Positions 13,929 through 22,235 of a DNA stretch of 64,000 nucleotides are shown piece after piece. Position 1 is the first letter of the stretch. Every line of letters starts with the position of its first letter. The notes under the pieces were generated by a model, which saw only the letters and a list, made by a program, of their open reading frames with translations, had not been told where the DNA came from and made no database searches. The stretch is from an uncultured Christensenellaceae bacterium (GTDB taxonomy: Bacteria > Bacillota > Clostridia > Christensenellales > CAG-314), in assembly GCA_910586625.1 (NCBI GenBank), contig CAJUIZ010000003.1, positions 1-64,000 of the forward strand, given 5' to 3'. A program made the position numbers and the translations under genes.

Positions 13929-14525
13929 TTAATACATTTTTATGCAACTGACAAGAACACCTTGTATCTCACAACTCTTGACGACTATATCTTTCATTGT
14001 CTTATTTTCCGGATGCAGTCTTACTTCGCCGTTTCCTTTATATATACGTTTCAATGTATTCTCGCCGTTTACCAATGCCACAACTATATCTCCGTCATTC
14101 GCTTCTTCCTGCCGCCTGATTACAAGCAGATCGCCCGGATTTATTCCGGCATCTATCATACTTTCGCCAGACGCTCGAAGCATAAACATTTCACTATTGC
14201 CGAATATGGAGCAAGGAAGCGAAAAACTTTCTTCTATGTTCTCTACTTCCAAACACGGCTCGCCGCAAGCAATTTGACCGATAAGCGGAACGGTTACGGT
14301 TTCGCCGCCCCACAGTTTCGGCAGCGGCGCGATATTGCCTATGTTCGTGCGCTCTATTAGTCCTTCCGCTTCCAACTGCTTTACATACCGTTGCACGGTC
14401 GCAAGCGAGTTCAAATTCAGCGCGTGCATAATGTTCCGAAAGCTCGGTGATATTCCGTGTCGCTTTTGATACTCAATGTTATACTCCGCAATCGCGTTCT
14501 TTGTTTCTTCGCTCAATACTCTCAT
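13929..14525 (-). CDS. lexA: LexA-like SOS repressor of the prophage
   Basis: About 198 aa from ATG 14525. N-terminal winged helix (NAIAEYNIEYQKRHGISPSFRNIMHALNLNSLATVQRYVKQLEAEGLIER) and C-terminal S24 peptidase domain with cleavage-site-like ACGEP, catalytic serine in SGESMIDAGI and lysine in ENTLKRIY. RecA-stimulated self-cleavage would release the prophage after DNA damage. It may also be the host LexA, but the place among phage genes and the separate palindromic operator at 14544-14564 favour a phage repressor. A C-G rather than A-G cleavage bond is notable. The upstream ATG at 14543 has no ribosome site. Confidence 0.8.
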   Translation of the reverse strand: MRVLSEETKNAIAEYNIEYQKRHGISPSFRNIMHALNLNSLATVQRYVKQLEAEGLIERTNIGNIAPLPKLWGGETVTVPLIGQIACGEPCLEVENIEESFSLPCSIFGNSEMFMLRASGESMIDAGINPGDLLVIRRQEEANDGDIVVALVNGENTLKRIYKGNGEVRLHPENKTMKDIVVKSCEIQGVLVSCIKMY

Positions 14526-14543
14526 AAGTAACCTATTTATCAT

Positions 14544-14564
14544 AACAGAACTTTGCGTTCCGTT
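14544..14564. promoter_or_regulatory. Putative LexA operator (autoregulation)
   Basis: AACAGAAC (14544-14551) and GTTCCGTT (14557-14564) form a 7-of-8 inverted repeat with a 5-nt spacer; the core resembles the Firmicutes GAAC-N4-GTTC box with one extra base. It lies just downstream of a TATACT -10 element (14579-14574 on the minus strand), over the expected start of transcription. Confidence 0.5.
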
Positions 14565-14665
14565 ATTGTAAAGAGTATATCACAGTCCACGCCAAATAGC
14601 AAGCGTGTAGCGTGGCGCTTTATGGACGGTGAAAAATTTTTTTATTTCTTCTTGCTTCTTCGCCT

Positions 14666-14705
14666 TTAATAAAAAAGAGTGCCAACGGATGACACTCCAC
14701 TCTTT
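14666..14705 (-). terminator. Terminator of the phosphorothioation-like operon
   Basis: AAAGAGTG (14674-14681) pairs with CACTCTTT (14698-14705); on the minus strand the hairpin is followed by TTTTTT. It begins 3 nt after the stop of the last gene of the operon. Confidence 0.75.
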
Positions 14706-14707
14706 AA

Positions 14708-15604
14708 TCATAGTTTATAAAATGCAAGCAAATAATTCAGATACTTGTTCAATACTTTTTTTGCTTTTGGTTCAAATTTGGCACTTTTATCTATTACTTC
14801 CTTAATCTTTTTCACGTATCCTGAAGCAATTACCGCATCATCAAATAGGAAGAAATTTGGATAACTTTTGGATACGCTACTTAATAATGGATTCAAATAT
14901 TTTTCGATGGTTCTAATTACTTTATCCGCATAATCTAATGGTTTTTCGTAACAAGCGCAAATATACTTCTTAAATCCCCTCTGAAACTCATTTTGCAAAT
15001 ACTCTCTTAATTCTTTGCGTTCGGCACTGCAAGGACGATGAATAAGAAGCGTAACATCTTTTTTATCAATCTCAAAATAATCTAATAAGTCTTGAAGTAA
15101 CCAACACGAATGCAACGCAGTATGATTACAATTAAGATATAGGCTCTCGTCAATTTGTTTATAGTTGGTTTTTCTTGAGGTAGCAAACATTGCCGTTTTA
15201 GTCCAAGGAGTACGAAAATCTTCAATATGCTCTCTTTTCTCCGGTTTCATATCAAGTAAACACTCTACTAACTTGCATAATAAATCACCCCATGAACCAT
15301 CTTCCAAAATAGAAGAACCAACCTTGACTTGATATGGAGTACAATTTTCCAAAGCATAATCTCTTTCGCTTAAATCTTCTATATAGTTACGACGAAAGCC
15401 ACTAAAAACCACTTGATTGAACAATGCCGATCTTTCATCATCAGAAATATCCGATAATGACAAATCATAATTCGGTTGCGGTTTAAGAAGGTACATTTTT
15501 TCATACCTCTTAATCTCAATCAGTCTTTCTTCTCTTATTTCGTTTTCATCACCTTGTTCACTAACAATTTCATCAAACGAAAAATCAAATGGATCTTTAT
15601 TCAC
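14708..15604 (-). CDS. Unrecognised protein, last gene of the Dnd/BREX-like operon
   Basis: About 298 aa. I prefer GTG 15604 (AAGGCGG upstream) over a TTG six codons earlier. No domain recognised. The N terminus (NKDPFDFSFDEIVSEQGDE) repeats a short motif found at the start of the 199-aa protein encoded just upstream (NPLDDFSFDDLESEVD), so both may dock to the same partner. The middle part (YSLxxNCNHTALHSCWLLQDLLDYFEIDKKDVTLLIHRPC) has no known match. Its start overlaps the previous stop by 8 bp. Role in the defence operon is inferred from co-transcription. Confidence 0.6.
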   Translation of the reverse strand: MNKDPFDFSFDEIVSEQGDENEIREERLIEIKRYEKMYLLKPQPNYDLSLSDISDDERSALFNQVVFSGFRRNYIEDLSERDYALENCTPYQVKVGSSILEDGSWGDLLCKLVECLLDMKPEKREHIEDFRTPWTKTAMFATSRKTNYKQIDESLYLNCNHTALHSCWLLQDLLDYFEIDKKDVTLLIHRPCSAERKELREYLQNEFQRGFKKYICACYEKPLDYADKVIRTIEKYLNPLLSSVSKSYPNFFLFDDAVIASGYVKKIKEVIDKSAKFEPKAKKVLNKYLNYLLAFYKL

Positions 15605-16196
15605 TTGTCGCCGCCTTAACAATAGTTTTAATTAAGCCCTGTAAAATTTTAAGCTCATCCAAACTTATTCGGACTCCTCTACTATGTTGTTTATAATCGG
15701 ATGACCACTTTCTTAAATCAACCCTAGTACCACATCCCCAATCCACCAAATTAACTTCCTTATACCAAACCGTGTTCTTTTTCACAGTTGAAGACACTCT
15801 CGCTATCAAACAGAAAAATGTAACTAAACCATTTCCATCCTGATATTGTCTAATCGGCGTATCATAAGTAGCACTAAAATTATATTTTTCCAAAGCCGCA
15901 TAAAATGCAATCAATTCTCCCATTGTGAATGACATACCTTTTCCGGGAGCACCATTATCTTTCCAATATCTCAAATCAAAGATCTCATTCCCATGCCAAT
16001 CCACTAATGCAAATATCGGCGCTTTTCTTCTATTCGATAACTTACCGAAATTACGCTTTACGGAAAATGTATATTCATTATCCGCAGTTGTGTTGCACAA
16101 AGAAACATCCTCGGTACATTCCCTATCAACTTCACTTTCCAAATCATCAAAAGAGAAGTCATCTAATGGATTGCGCCCGACTTTATTGGTATCCAT
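15597..16196 (-). CDS. Protein with two PC4/YdbC-like ssDNA-binding domains
   Basis: 199 aa. An acidic N-terminal segment (PLDDFSFDDLESEVDREC) is followed by two similar domains: PIFALVDWHGNEIFDLRYW...GKGMSFTMGELIAFYAALEKY and VNLVDWGCGTRVDLRKWSSD...SRGVRISLDELKILQGLIKT. The pattern (D-L/I-R-x-W, then GhohoxxEh) is that of the PC4/YdbC fold, which binds single-stranded DNA as a dimer; a tandem pair may do so in one chain. In a DNA-modification or defence operon it could sense unwound phage DNA. The fold is a pattern call. Confidence 0.55.
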   Translation of the reverse strand: MDTNKVGRNPLDDFSFDDLESEVDRECTEDVSLCNTTADNEYTFSVKRNFGKLSNRRKAPIFALVDWHGNEIFDLRYWKDNGAPGKGMSFTMGELIAFYAALEKYNFSATYDTPIRQYQDGNGLVTFFCLIARVSSTVKKNTVWYKEVNLVDWGCGTRVDLRKWSSDYKQHSRGVRISLDELKILQGLIKTIVKAATSE

Positions 16197-16205
16197 ATGT
16201 AACCA

Positions 16206-16763
16206 CTAATCCTCATCCACATTAAAGTCTGGCAATTCTCCCCCGTCATCCAAAAGCCCTACATCTACAGCAAAGGCGTGCACATACTCATACAAGACAT
16301 TAATAACTTCATCCATCTTTTTAGTATCCTTAAACTTGTTGTATAAAAACTCCAATCCTCCGCACACATAGGAATTAAACAAAGCCATATTAGACTTTAG
16401 TTTATCTTTATTACTTTCCTCAGCATCGTCTCTAAATGCTCTATTCATATAATCGTCTATGGTAAAATCGGGAGACTCCTCCACCAACATAATTATTCTA
16501 TACAGAAGCTTTAGATCAGCTTTCCTTTTACTTAATTCATTCGGAAAAATTGATGCCGCCTGAACTTTATCCGAGTTGTCTTTGGTTTCCTTTGATTTAT
16601 TAAGAAAACCGACTATTGCCGAAGTAAGATACGCTTCTCGAAAGGTTGCAAAAATACCAGCATCTTCCTTAAGAAATCTAGCCATAGTAGCGTATTTACC
16701 GTTTATTTCGATTTCATTATCGAACAAACCGCTATTGCTCTTTTCGATTATACCCGTAGCCAT
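16206..16763 (-). CDS. Unrecognised helical protein next to DndD-like ATPase
   Basis: 185 aa, mostly helical by composition (YATMARFLKEDAGIFATFREAYLTSAIVGFLNKSKE; LKLLYRIIMLVEESPDFTIDDYMNRAF), ending acidic (DDGGELPDFNVDED). Its ATG lies 2 bp after the stop of the DndD-like gene, so the pair is translationally coupled, in the position DndE holds in classical dnd operons. It is longer than DndE (about 110-120 aa) and I see no convincing sequence match. Treat as a candidate partner of the SMC-type ATPase. Confidence 0.55.
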   Translation of the reverse strand: MATGIIEKSNSGLFDNEIEINGKYATMARFLKEDAGIFATFREAYLTSAIVGFLNKSKETKDNSDKVQAASIFPNELSKRKADLKLLYRIIMLVEESPDFTIDDYMNRAFRDDAEESNKDKLKSNMALFNSYVCGGLEFLYNKFKDTKKMDEVINVLYEYVHAFAVDVGLLDDGGELPDFNVDED

Positions 16764-16764
16764 A

Positions 16765-18774
16765 TTAATTTACCTCCACAATCTTGACTTCGGTTTCATC
16801 AATCTTTTTTAACTCATACATACGACCAACTTTGCCCGAAAGTCCATTTTTTGCATACAGCCAATCTTTTTCCATAACAGCAAATATAAGCTGGCTAGTT
16901 GCATTTGCTAATTCACGTGCTATATTTTGCGTGTGAATTGGATCTGCATGTGAAAATGCGGCATCCAACACCAACGGATATTGTTCACCAAGTTCTTGTT
17001 CATCGCCGTTCTCATCGACACGCTCTTGCATTACTTCATAAGCAAGTTTCACAAGACCGCCAACATACGAGAAATATTGAATTACCCGCAATCCACCTGT
17101 ATCATCAACCACTTCTCCATTTACTGTAATATTGATATTGTATTTTTCATCAATATAAATATCTCTCTTGCCGGAATAAATATTGTCAAACAACTCACTG
17201 ACATACTGATTCAAGCGTTCTCTCATTTGACTTTCTTTCTCTGAATACTGTTTATTTACCCAATGGTACATAGCTTGGGCATATTTGTAATAGAGCTGAT
17301 ATTCCTTAGCCTTATCGCTCTTACTACGATACATATTGAAATTATTCTCTGCGGTTTCTCTTTCGGATTCTTTTCTAGTTTTTTCAGAAATTTTTCTTTG
17401 CAATTCTTCGCGCAAGTCATTAAGCATACGTTTATAACGACTTAAATTTGCCTCAGCGTCGGTCGTGTTAATATTACCAATAGCAGCTATTTCCGCCAAC
17501 ACTTCCTTATCTTCCATCTCAAGATCGGCAATCCTTACTTTGCTAGCCTGAATGCTTTTATACAACTCTTCAAATTCTTCAACAAAGTTTTTAGCATTTT
17601 CGTCGTTAGCATTAACGCAATCTTGCATTTCCCTAACCAAAGTACCGACCGATTTAGGCGGTATATAGTCAATATATTTTACAACATTTTTATATGCTAC
17701 GGTTCCCTCCGTCAAATCAGTACCACAAAGACATTCACCTCGAGCAAGCAATTCGTGAATTGCCGCAGCCTCAATGCCTTTTATTCCTTTATCAGCCACA
17801 TCCATTTCGTCCAAGCGTTCTGAAACCTTGCCTAAAAAGGGAGTAATAAACATAGGCAAAGAATTACGACTAAACAGCGCCAAAATTTTCTTGTTATTTT
17901 TTGCGAGTTCATTTTCTTGATATTTAATTTCACTGGCAATAGTATCACGACGACGTTGCAATTCTTTAGACGGTGCCGCTTGACGTAATGTTTCATTTAT
18001 TTCGTCGATACGCTTTTCGTACGACGCAATATCGGAATTGATTTCCTCGATTCGATTATCTAATTGCTCTATAGCTTCTTGCGCCGCCACCACTTTATTA
18101 TACTCTGCCTTGGCTTTATCACTGCTAACATCATTCTGCTTTTCTAAATAAAAGCCCATTACGCTTGAAGTAGATGGCGCCGGTTGATTAGACGAGCCAA
18201 ACAAATGACTTCTCATCTTTTCAAACGCTTCTAAGCCAAGCAGCGTCCTAACAGAGGTTCCCAAATCTTTTCTTGTAATCTCGTTGTTTTTTTCACCCTC
18301 GAAAAAGAAGAAAGATGACAAGTCTTTAGGAAGAATAGCGCTAATAACCTCATTAATAGTTGCTTGACTTGTGCCCAGGCTCTTAGTTTCCCCTTTATCT
18401 GTTACATAAGTGAGTTTCGCAAGACTTCTGTCGGAATTAAGAACATTGTTTTGACCTTTGGTAAAAACTTGTGTCCTTGTCATTGTATAAACTTTGTTAT
18501 CATCTTCAAATTCCACTTCCACAATAGCGGATTCTTGCTGCCCGAACTTCATTTGAGCTTCAATTTTTTTGTTTAATATGTCATCTTTTCTGGAGAATCT
18601 ACTTTCGCCATACAAACACCATATAAATGACAAAACAAATGTGGACTTGCCAAAAGTATTATTGCCCAAAATTACGACAACATTTTTATCCTCGTTATCG
18701 TCGGGAGTCAATACTATTTCTTGATCGCCAATAAAGGGGCGAAAATTATGATATTTAATTCGCTTTAATAGCAT
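16765..18774 (-). CDS. dndD: DndD-like SMC/Rad50-type ATPase
   Basis: 669 aa. Walker A GNNTFGKST at residues 37-45, the typical ATPase start (MLLKRIKYHNFRPFIGDQEI), two long coiled-coil arms with a CLCG knuckle (about residue 345, zinc-hook-like), and the C-terminal half with QYPLVLDAAFSHAD as Walker B. This is the domain order of DndD, an ATPase of DNA phosphorothioation that is thought to supply energy or alter DNA structure for sulfur insertion. An AGGAGG site is upstream and the start overlaps the 61-aa gene. The RecN/Rad50-type DNA-repair role is the alternative, but the neighbours favour Dnd. Confidence 0.75.
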   Translation of the reverse strand: MLLKRIKYHNFRPFIGDQEIVLTPDDNEDKNVVVILGNNTFGKSTFVLSFIWCLYGESRFSRKDDILNKKIEAQMKFGQQESAIVEVEFEDDNKVYTMTRTQVFTKGQNNVLNSDRSLAKLTYVTDKGETKSLGTSQATINEVISAILPKDLSSFFFFEGEKNNEITRKDLGTSVRTLLGLEAFEKMRSHLFGSSNQPAPSTSSVMGFYLEKQNDVSSDKAKAEYNKVVAAQEAIEQLDNRIEEINSDIASYEKRIDEINETLRQAAPSKELQRRRDTIASEIKYQENELAKNNKKILALFSRNSLPMFITPFLGKVSERLDEMDVADKGIKGIEAAAIHELLARGECLCGTDLTEGTVAYKNVVKYIDYIPPKSVGTLVREMQDCVNANDENAKNFVEEFEELYKSIQASKVRIADLEMEDKEVLAEIAAIGNINTTDAEANLSRYKRMLNDLREELQRKISEKTRKESERETAENNFNMYRSKSDKAKEYQLYYKYAQAMYHWVNKQYSEKESQMRERLNQYVSELFDNIYSGKRDIYIDEKYNINITVNGEVVDDTGGLRVIQYFSYVGGLVKLAYEVMQERVDENGDEQELGEQYPLVLDAAFSHADPIHTQNIARELANATSQLIFAVMEKDWLYAKNGLSGKVGRMYELKKIDETEVKIVEVN

Positions 18775-18950
18775 TTTTTAGCCTCCTCTTCAATGATTGA
18801 GCATATTTCCTCTTTCATCCTTTTCTCTGTTTTACTACCTGTCTTAGTGTTTTCTCGTTCAATACGATAGACACGTTTTAACATGCGCTTAAGTTTGTCG
18901 GATTCAATTACCAACTCGGTGTTTTCGTTATAAGTGTTATCATTCATCAT
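18765..18950 (-). CDS. Small helical protein between PLD-helicase and DndD-like gene
   Basis: 61 aa from ATG 18950 (GGAGG five bases upstream); it overlaps the helicase end by 11 bp and the DndD-like start by 10 bp. Charged and helical (KLKRMLKRVYRIERENTKTGSKTEKRMKEEICSIIEEE). Possibly an adaptor or DndE-size subunit, but no motif is recognised. Confidence 0.55.
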   Translation of the reverse strand: MMNDNTYNENTELVIESDKLKRMLKRVYRIERENTKTGSKTEKRMKEEICSIIEEEAKKCY

Positions 18951-21081
18951 AGTATCCTCCTGTGATGGTTTGGTTATATACATTTTGTATTTTTTCTTTT
19001 AATTCGTCTATTTCGAATGGATTCCTCGCTGTTTCCGCAAAATCTATCATTCTAGTAAACTCTTTGCGTACAAGTGATAGGTCATATGAAAGTTCTTGTG
19101 CGTCGCAGTATGCAACGCTTTCCAATGATCGAGGAAGTGTAATAAAGTCAAAAATATCGGCATACTCTTTACCCTTTGCCTTTCTTAAAACACGACCGCG
19201 CCGTTGTATATATTCTTTAGGATTAGTGCTGCTTGCAAGAATAAACGCTTTCTTAATAGCCGGAATATTTACACCCTCATCAAGACATTTGATTGCGGTT
19301 ATAACCTGTAATTCAGTACCCGAAGCAAACATTCGCTTAATTTCATCTCGTTCGTCCTTGTCTTCTTCTGAAGTAAACTTATGTACTCGCATCCCCAAGT
19401 CGAAATAAAGTCTTTTGTTTACTTCTTCAATCTGCCTAACCTCTTCTTCATCATTCAGTTCATTACTATTGTTATCATATTTGGTAGCACCGCAATAAAC
19501 TAATATATAATTATCATCCTTATAAGGTCGCATTGCTTCAACCAATTTAGCCACCTTATCTTTGCAACCAGCAATAATGCGAGCGCGTTTAATTAAAAGC
19601 ATTTCAATATAAGGGTTTTTATCTATATTTTCTTGACTCGCTCCGCCATTACGAATGATTGTTTGGGTGATTTCTTTATACCTTTCAAGCTCTTCCGCAT
19701 CCAAATAACAAACTATTGGATGGTAATAATAACTTGTCAAAAATCCTTTTTGAATTGCTTCTTTCAAGGTAAATGATATACAAGTTTTACCGAAATATTT
19801 TCTAAGCGCTGCGGTGCCGGATTCATCCCTATGTCGCTCGATAGTCGCTGAAAGCGCAAGCCTATAACGCGCCTTTTTAGGTAAAAGCGTGCTTAATTTT
19901 TGTGCGCCAAAGTTATGAGCTTCATCAACTACGAATAAAAAGTTTTTTCTGAATTTCGACAAAATATTCTGAAAATCCGACAACGCAAAAGTCGCATTAG
20001 TTGCAATAACGCAAAAATGTTTTATTGCCCCCGTATTATAAGCGTTTACGGCATCGGCAAAATATTTTCTCCATTTTTGCCCCGGATATGAATAAGCAAT
20101 AATCGGCTTTACATTAAATTGATTTATATCATCAACCCATTGTTCAACTAAATGCTGATATGGAGCAACAATAATTACTGCAAGATTTTCATTCAATTTT
20201 TCTGATAATTTTGTTATCGAGCCCAATGCCGTATATGTTTTTCCTGCTCCTGTTGCCATATCAAAAATGCCACAACAAGAATTGCTCATCCATGAATTAA
20301 TAGCATCTTGTTGATAGTCATAGAATTTCACATTCTTTGGCACTTGGAAAAAATTATTATCCTCGTCCACTTCATTGAAAGACTCCGATTCTATAATTTG
20401 TTGCGTGGTTTCCAAACTATACGACTGCAATTTCTCTGCCGCAACTTTGGGGAATTCAATCACTTCCATTGCAGGATCTAAATTGTCCCACAATTTATCA
20501 AAAGCCGATTCTTTTATTTCCACGCGTTCACTATCTTCTTCTTTCCAACTGCAAAACACATCTATTGATTCGTAGTTTTGTAAAAGTCCTGAATATGTCT
20601 CATTCATAGAGCCTGTAAACGCCACTTTATTTCCTTCAGAATCTTCCATAATACCAATCTTCTCGTGAAAAATCCCCACGGAATTCAAATCGATTTTGAA
20701 TGCTATCTTAATATCCAATACACCCTCGGCAATTAAATTTGCCAAGAGATTTAATTTTTTCTGTTCTTGTACAGTATTAGGGCGAGGAAAATCACGCATT
20801 AAAGAGTTTTCTATTATTTCCTCTCTTTTGCGATAGCCCAATCGAATTTCATCAATATCTTCTTGCGTTAATCTTGGAGACGCTATTAATTCTATCTTAC
20901 CGCCATTTTTTACAAGCGCGGTCAATCCTATTGCCATTTCGTACAATGCAGAAGAACTGAAAAAACCCACGGCTCGTTTGTACTTAACTGCATGTTGCAA
21001 AATCGGAATATAGAATTCATGTATAATATCGCATTTGAGATTTCGATATTCTTTTTCTATGTAAACTTCTTTTAGACTCAT
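18940..21081 (-). CDS. PLD-nuclease/superfamily 2 helicase fusion
   Basis: 713 aa. N-terminal phospholipase-D-like domain with one HxK motif (H139-E-K141, followed by FTGSMNET), as in DEAD helicase fusions of defence islands. Walker A ATGAGKT at 276-282, VVDEAHNFG, SAT motif ALSATIERH and helicase motif VI QRRGRVLRK follow. It should unwind or translocate DNA, with the single HKD perhaps acting as a dimer in cleavage. Comparable proteins occur in phage-restriction modules of dnd loci and in DISARM-like systems. It is the likely effector subunit of this operon. Confidence 0.75.
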   Translation of the reverse strand: MSLKEVYIEKEYRNLKCDIIHEFYIPILQHAVKYKRAVGFFSSSALYEMAIGLTALVKNGGKIELIASPRLTQEDIDEIRLGYRKREEIIENSLMRDFPRPNTVQEQKKLNLLANLIAEGVLDIKIAFKIDLNSVGIFHEKIGIMEDSEGNKVAFTGSMNETYSGLLQNYESIDVFCSWKEEDSERVEIKESAFDKLWDNLDPAMEVIEFPKVAAEKLQSYSLETTQQIIESESFNEVDEDNNFFQVPKNVKFYDYQQDAINSWMSNSCCGIFDMATGAGKTYTALGSITKLSEKLNENLAVIIVAPYQHLVEQWVDDINQFNVKPIIAYSYPGQKWRKYFADAVNAYNTGAIKHFCVIATNATFALSDFQNILSKFRKNFLFVVDEAHNFGAQKLSTLLPKKARYRLALSATIERHRDESGTAALRKYFGKTCISFTLKEAIQKGFLTSYYYHPIVCYLDAEELERYKEITQTIIRNGGASQENIDKNPYIEMLLIKRARIIAGCKDKVAKLVEAMRPYKDDNYILVYCGATKYDNNSNELNDEEEVRQIEEVNKRLYFDLGMRVHKFTSEEDKDERDEIKRMFASGTELQVITAIKCLDEGVNIPAIKKAFILASSTNPKEYIQRRGRVLRKAKGKEYADIFDFITLPRSLESVAYCDAQELSYDLSLVRKEFTRMIDFAETARNPFEIDELKEKIQNVYNQTITGGYYDE

Positions 21082-21092
21082 ATTCCCCTCCG

Positions 21093-22235
21093 TTAAAGGT
21101 TTCCCTCTAATTCATGCAATACTCTATCGAGCATAATAAAATCCTGATTGTCGGTAAGGCAACTTACGCTAAATCTTACTAACCCTTCCGGAAATGTTTT
21201 GAGATATTTATGCGATTCAGGGGCACAATGCAGCCCTCCACGCACAGCGATCCCATGTTCGGCAAGGATATTGCTGAACTCATTTGAAGTATATCCTACT
21301 ACCTTGCAAGAAATAATTCCGCTTGCTTTGGGATACGGCGTTACGACTTCCAAGTAATTGAATTCTTTCAATATGTTATAAAGTTTTTCAATATTAACCT
21401 TTTCAGATTCTTGCACTTCCTTACTATGTGTCATAATCCAATCAATGGAATACTCCAATCCAATAACAGCCATTAAATTTATACTTCCGGCTTCAAACCT
21501 TTCCGGCACAGATTTGGGCATCTCGGTATTTGCTGAATCAATGCCTGTCCCACCCAAAAATAATGGCTGTAATGCACAATTACGATTACATACAAAGCCA
21601 CCTATGCCGTATGGTCCTAAAAGCGTTTTATGCCCTGCAAAAACATAATAGTCAATATTAATCAAATTGCATTCCAATACGCCACAAGATTGTGCAGCAT
21701 CAACAGTTACGATTGCCCCATATCGTTTCGCCATTTCCGCAATTCGTTCAACGGGAGCAACTAATCCAATCACATTACTAACTTGTGAAATTATAACAGC
21801 CTTCGGCTTTTGCGTTGAAAATTCTTTTTCAATTTGATTAAAATCGAATTCAAAAATATTCTCTTTTTGCATAGGCAAAATCTTGATTTGAATTCCTTTT
21901 TGCCGCTGCAATGCGTAAAGCGGACGAAGGACTGCATTATGCTCGAAGTGAGAAATATATACGACATCTCCCTCTTGCAGATTAAGACCGAATATTATTG
22001 TATTCAGAGCTATTGTGGCAGAAGGCAAAATAACAACCGTATCCGTTTCGGGAGCGGAAGTCAAACTCAAAATTTTACGTCTTAATGCTAAGAGATGATT
22101 GTATCCATCCGTAGAGACTTTATACGAACCACGTCCGATATTGGCGCCATACGTTTCCATATATTGCGCCATAAAACCATACATCCCGTCTGGTTTTTTA
22201 TATGTTGTAGCCGCATTGTCAAAGTAGCCTTTCAT
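21093..22235 (-). CDS. Cysteine desulfurase (DndA/SufS-like)
   Basis: 380 aa, class V aminotransferase fold. PLP lysine K203 in FAGHKTLLGPYG and catalytic cysteine C337 in RGGLHCAPESH are both present; DAAQS at 180 binds the cofactor. The enzyme takes sulfur from L-cysteine as a persulfide and would hand it to the DndC-like protein in phosphorothioation. Its start overlaps the previous gene by 1 bp, supporting a dedicated role. The HCAP motif is typical of SufS-type rather than IscS-type enzymes. Confidence 0.85.
   Translation of the reverse strand: MKGYFDNAATTYKKPDGMYGFMAQYMETYGANIGRGSYKVSTDGYNHLLALRRKILSLTSAPETDTVVILPSATIALNTIIFGLNLQEGDVVYISHFEHNAVLRPLYALQRQKGIQIKILPMQKENIFEFDFNQIEKEFSTQKPKAVIISQVSNVIGLVAPVERIAEMAKRYGAIVTVDAAQSCGVLECNLINIDYYVFAGHKTLLGPYGIGGFVCNRNCALQPLFLGGTGIDSANTEMPKSVPERFEAGSINLMAVIGLEYSIDWIMTHSKEVQESEKVNIEKLYNILKEFNYLEVVTPYPKASGIISCKVVGYTSNEFSNILAEHGIAVRGGLHCAPESHKYLKTFPEGLVRFSVSCLTDNQDFIMLDRVLHELEGNL

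Larger units (their letters stand above)
3950..14600 (-). mobile_element. Inovirus (filamentous phage)-like prophage
   Basis: The minus-strand gene order is LexA-like repressor, zinc ribbon, HTH, small genes, sigma-like, small genes, hydrophobic 52-aa coat candidate, terminator-like hairpin, three membrane-anchored proteins including a large adhesin, Zot/pI ATPase, two small genes, HUH Rep and a hairpin-rich intergenic region. A Zot-type ATPase together with a rolling-circle Rep and a short hydrophobic coat-sized protein is the recognised signature of inoviruses. No integrase lies inside these limits; the serine recombinase at 29.8 kb shares an operator with it. Exact ends were not found, so the limits are approximate. 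Confidence 0.75.
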
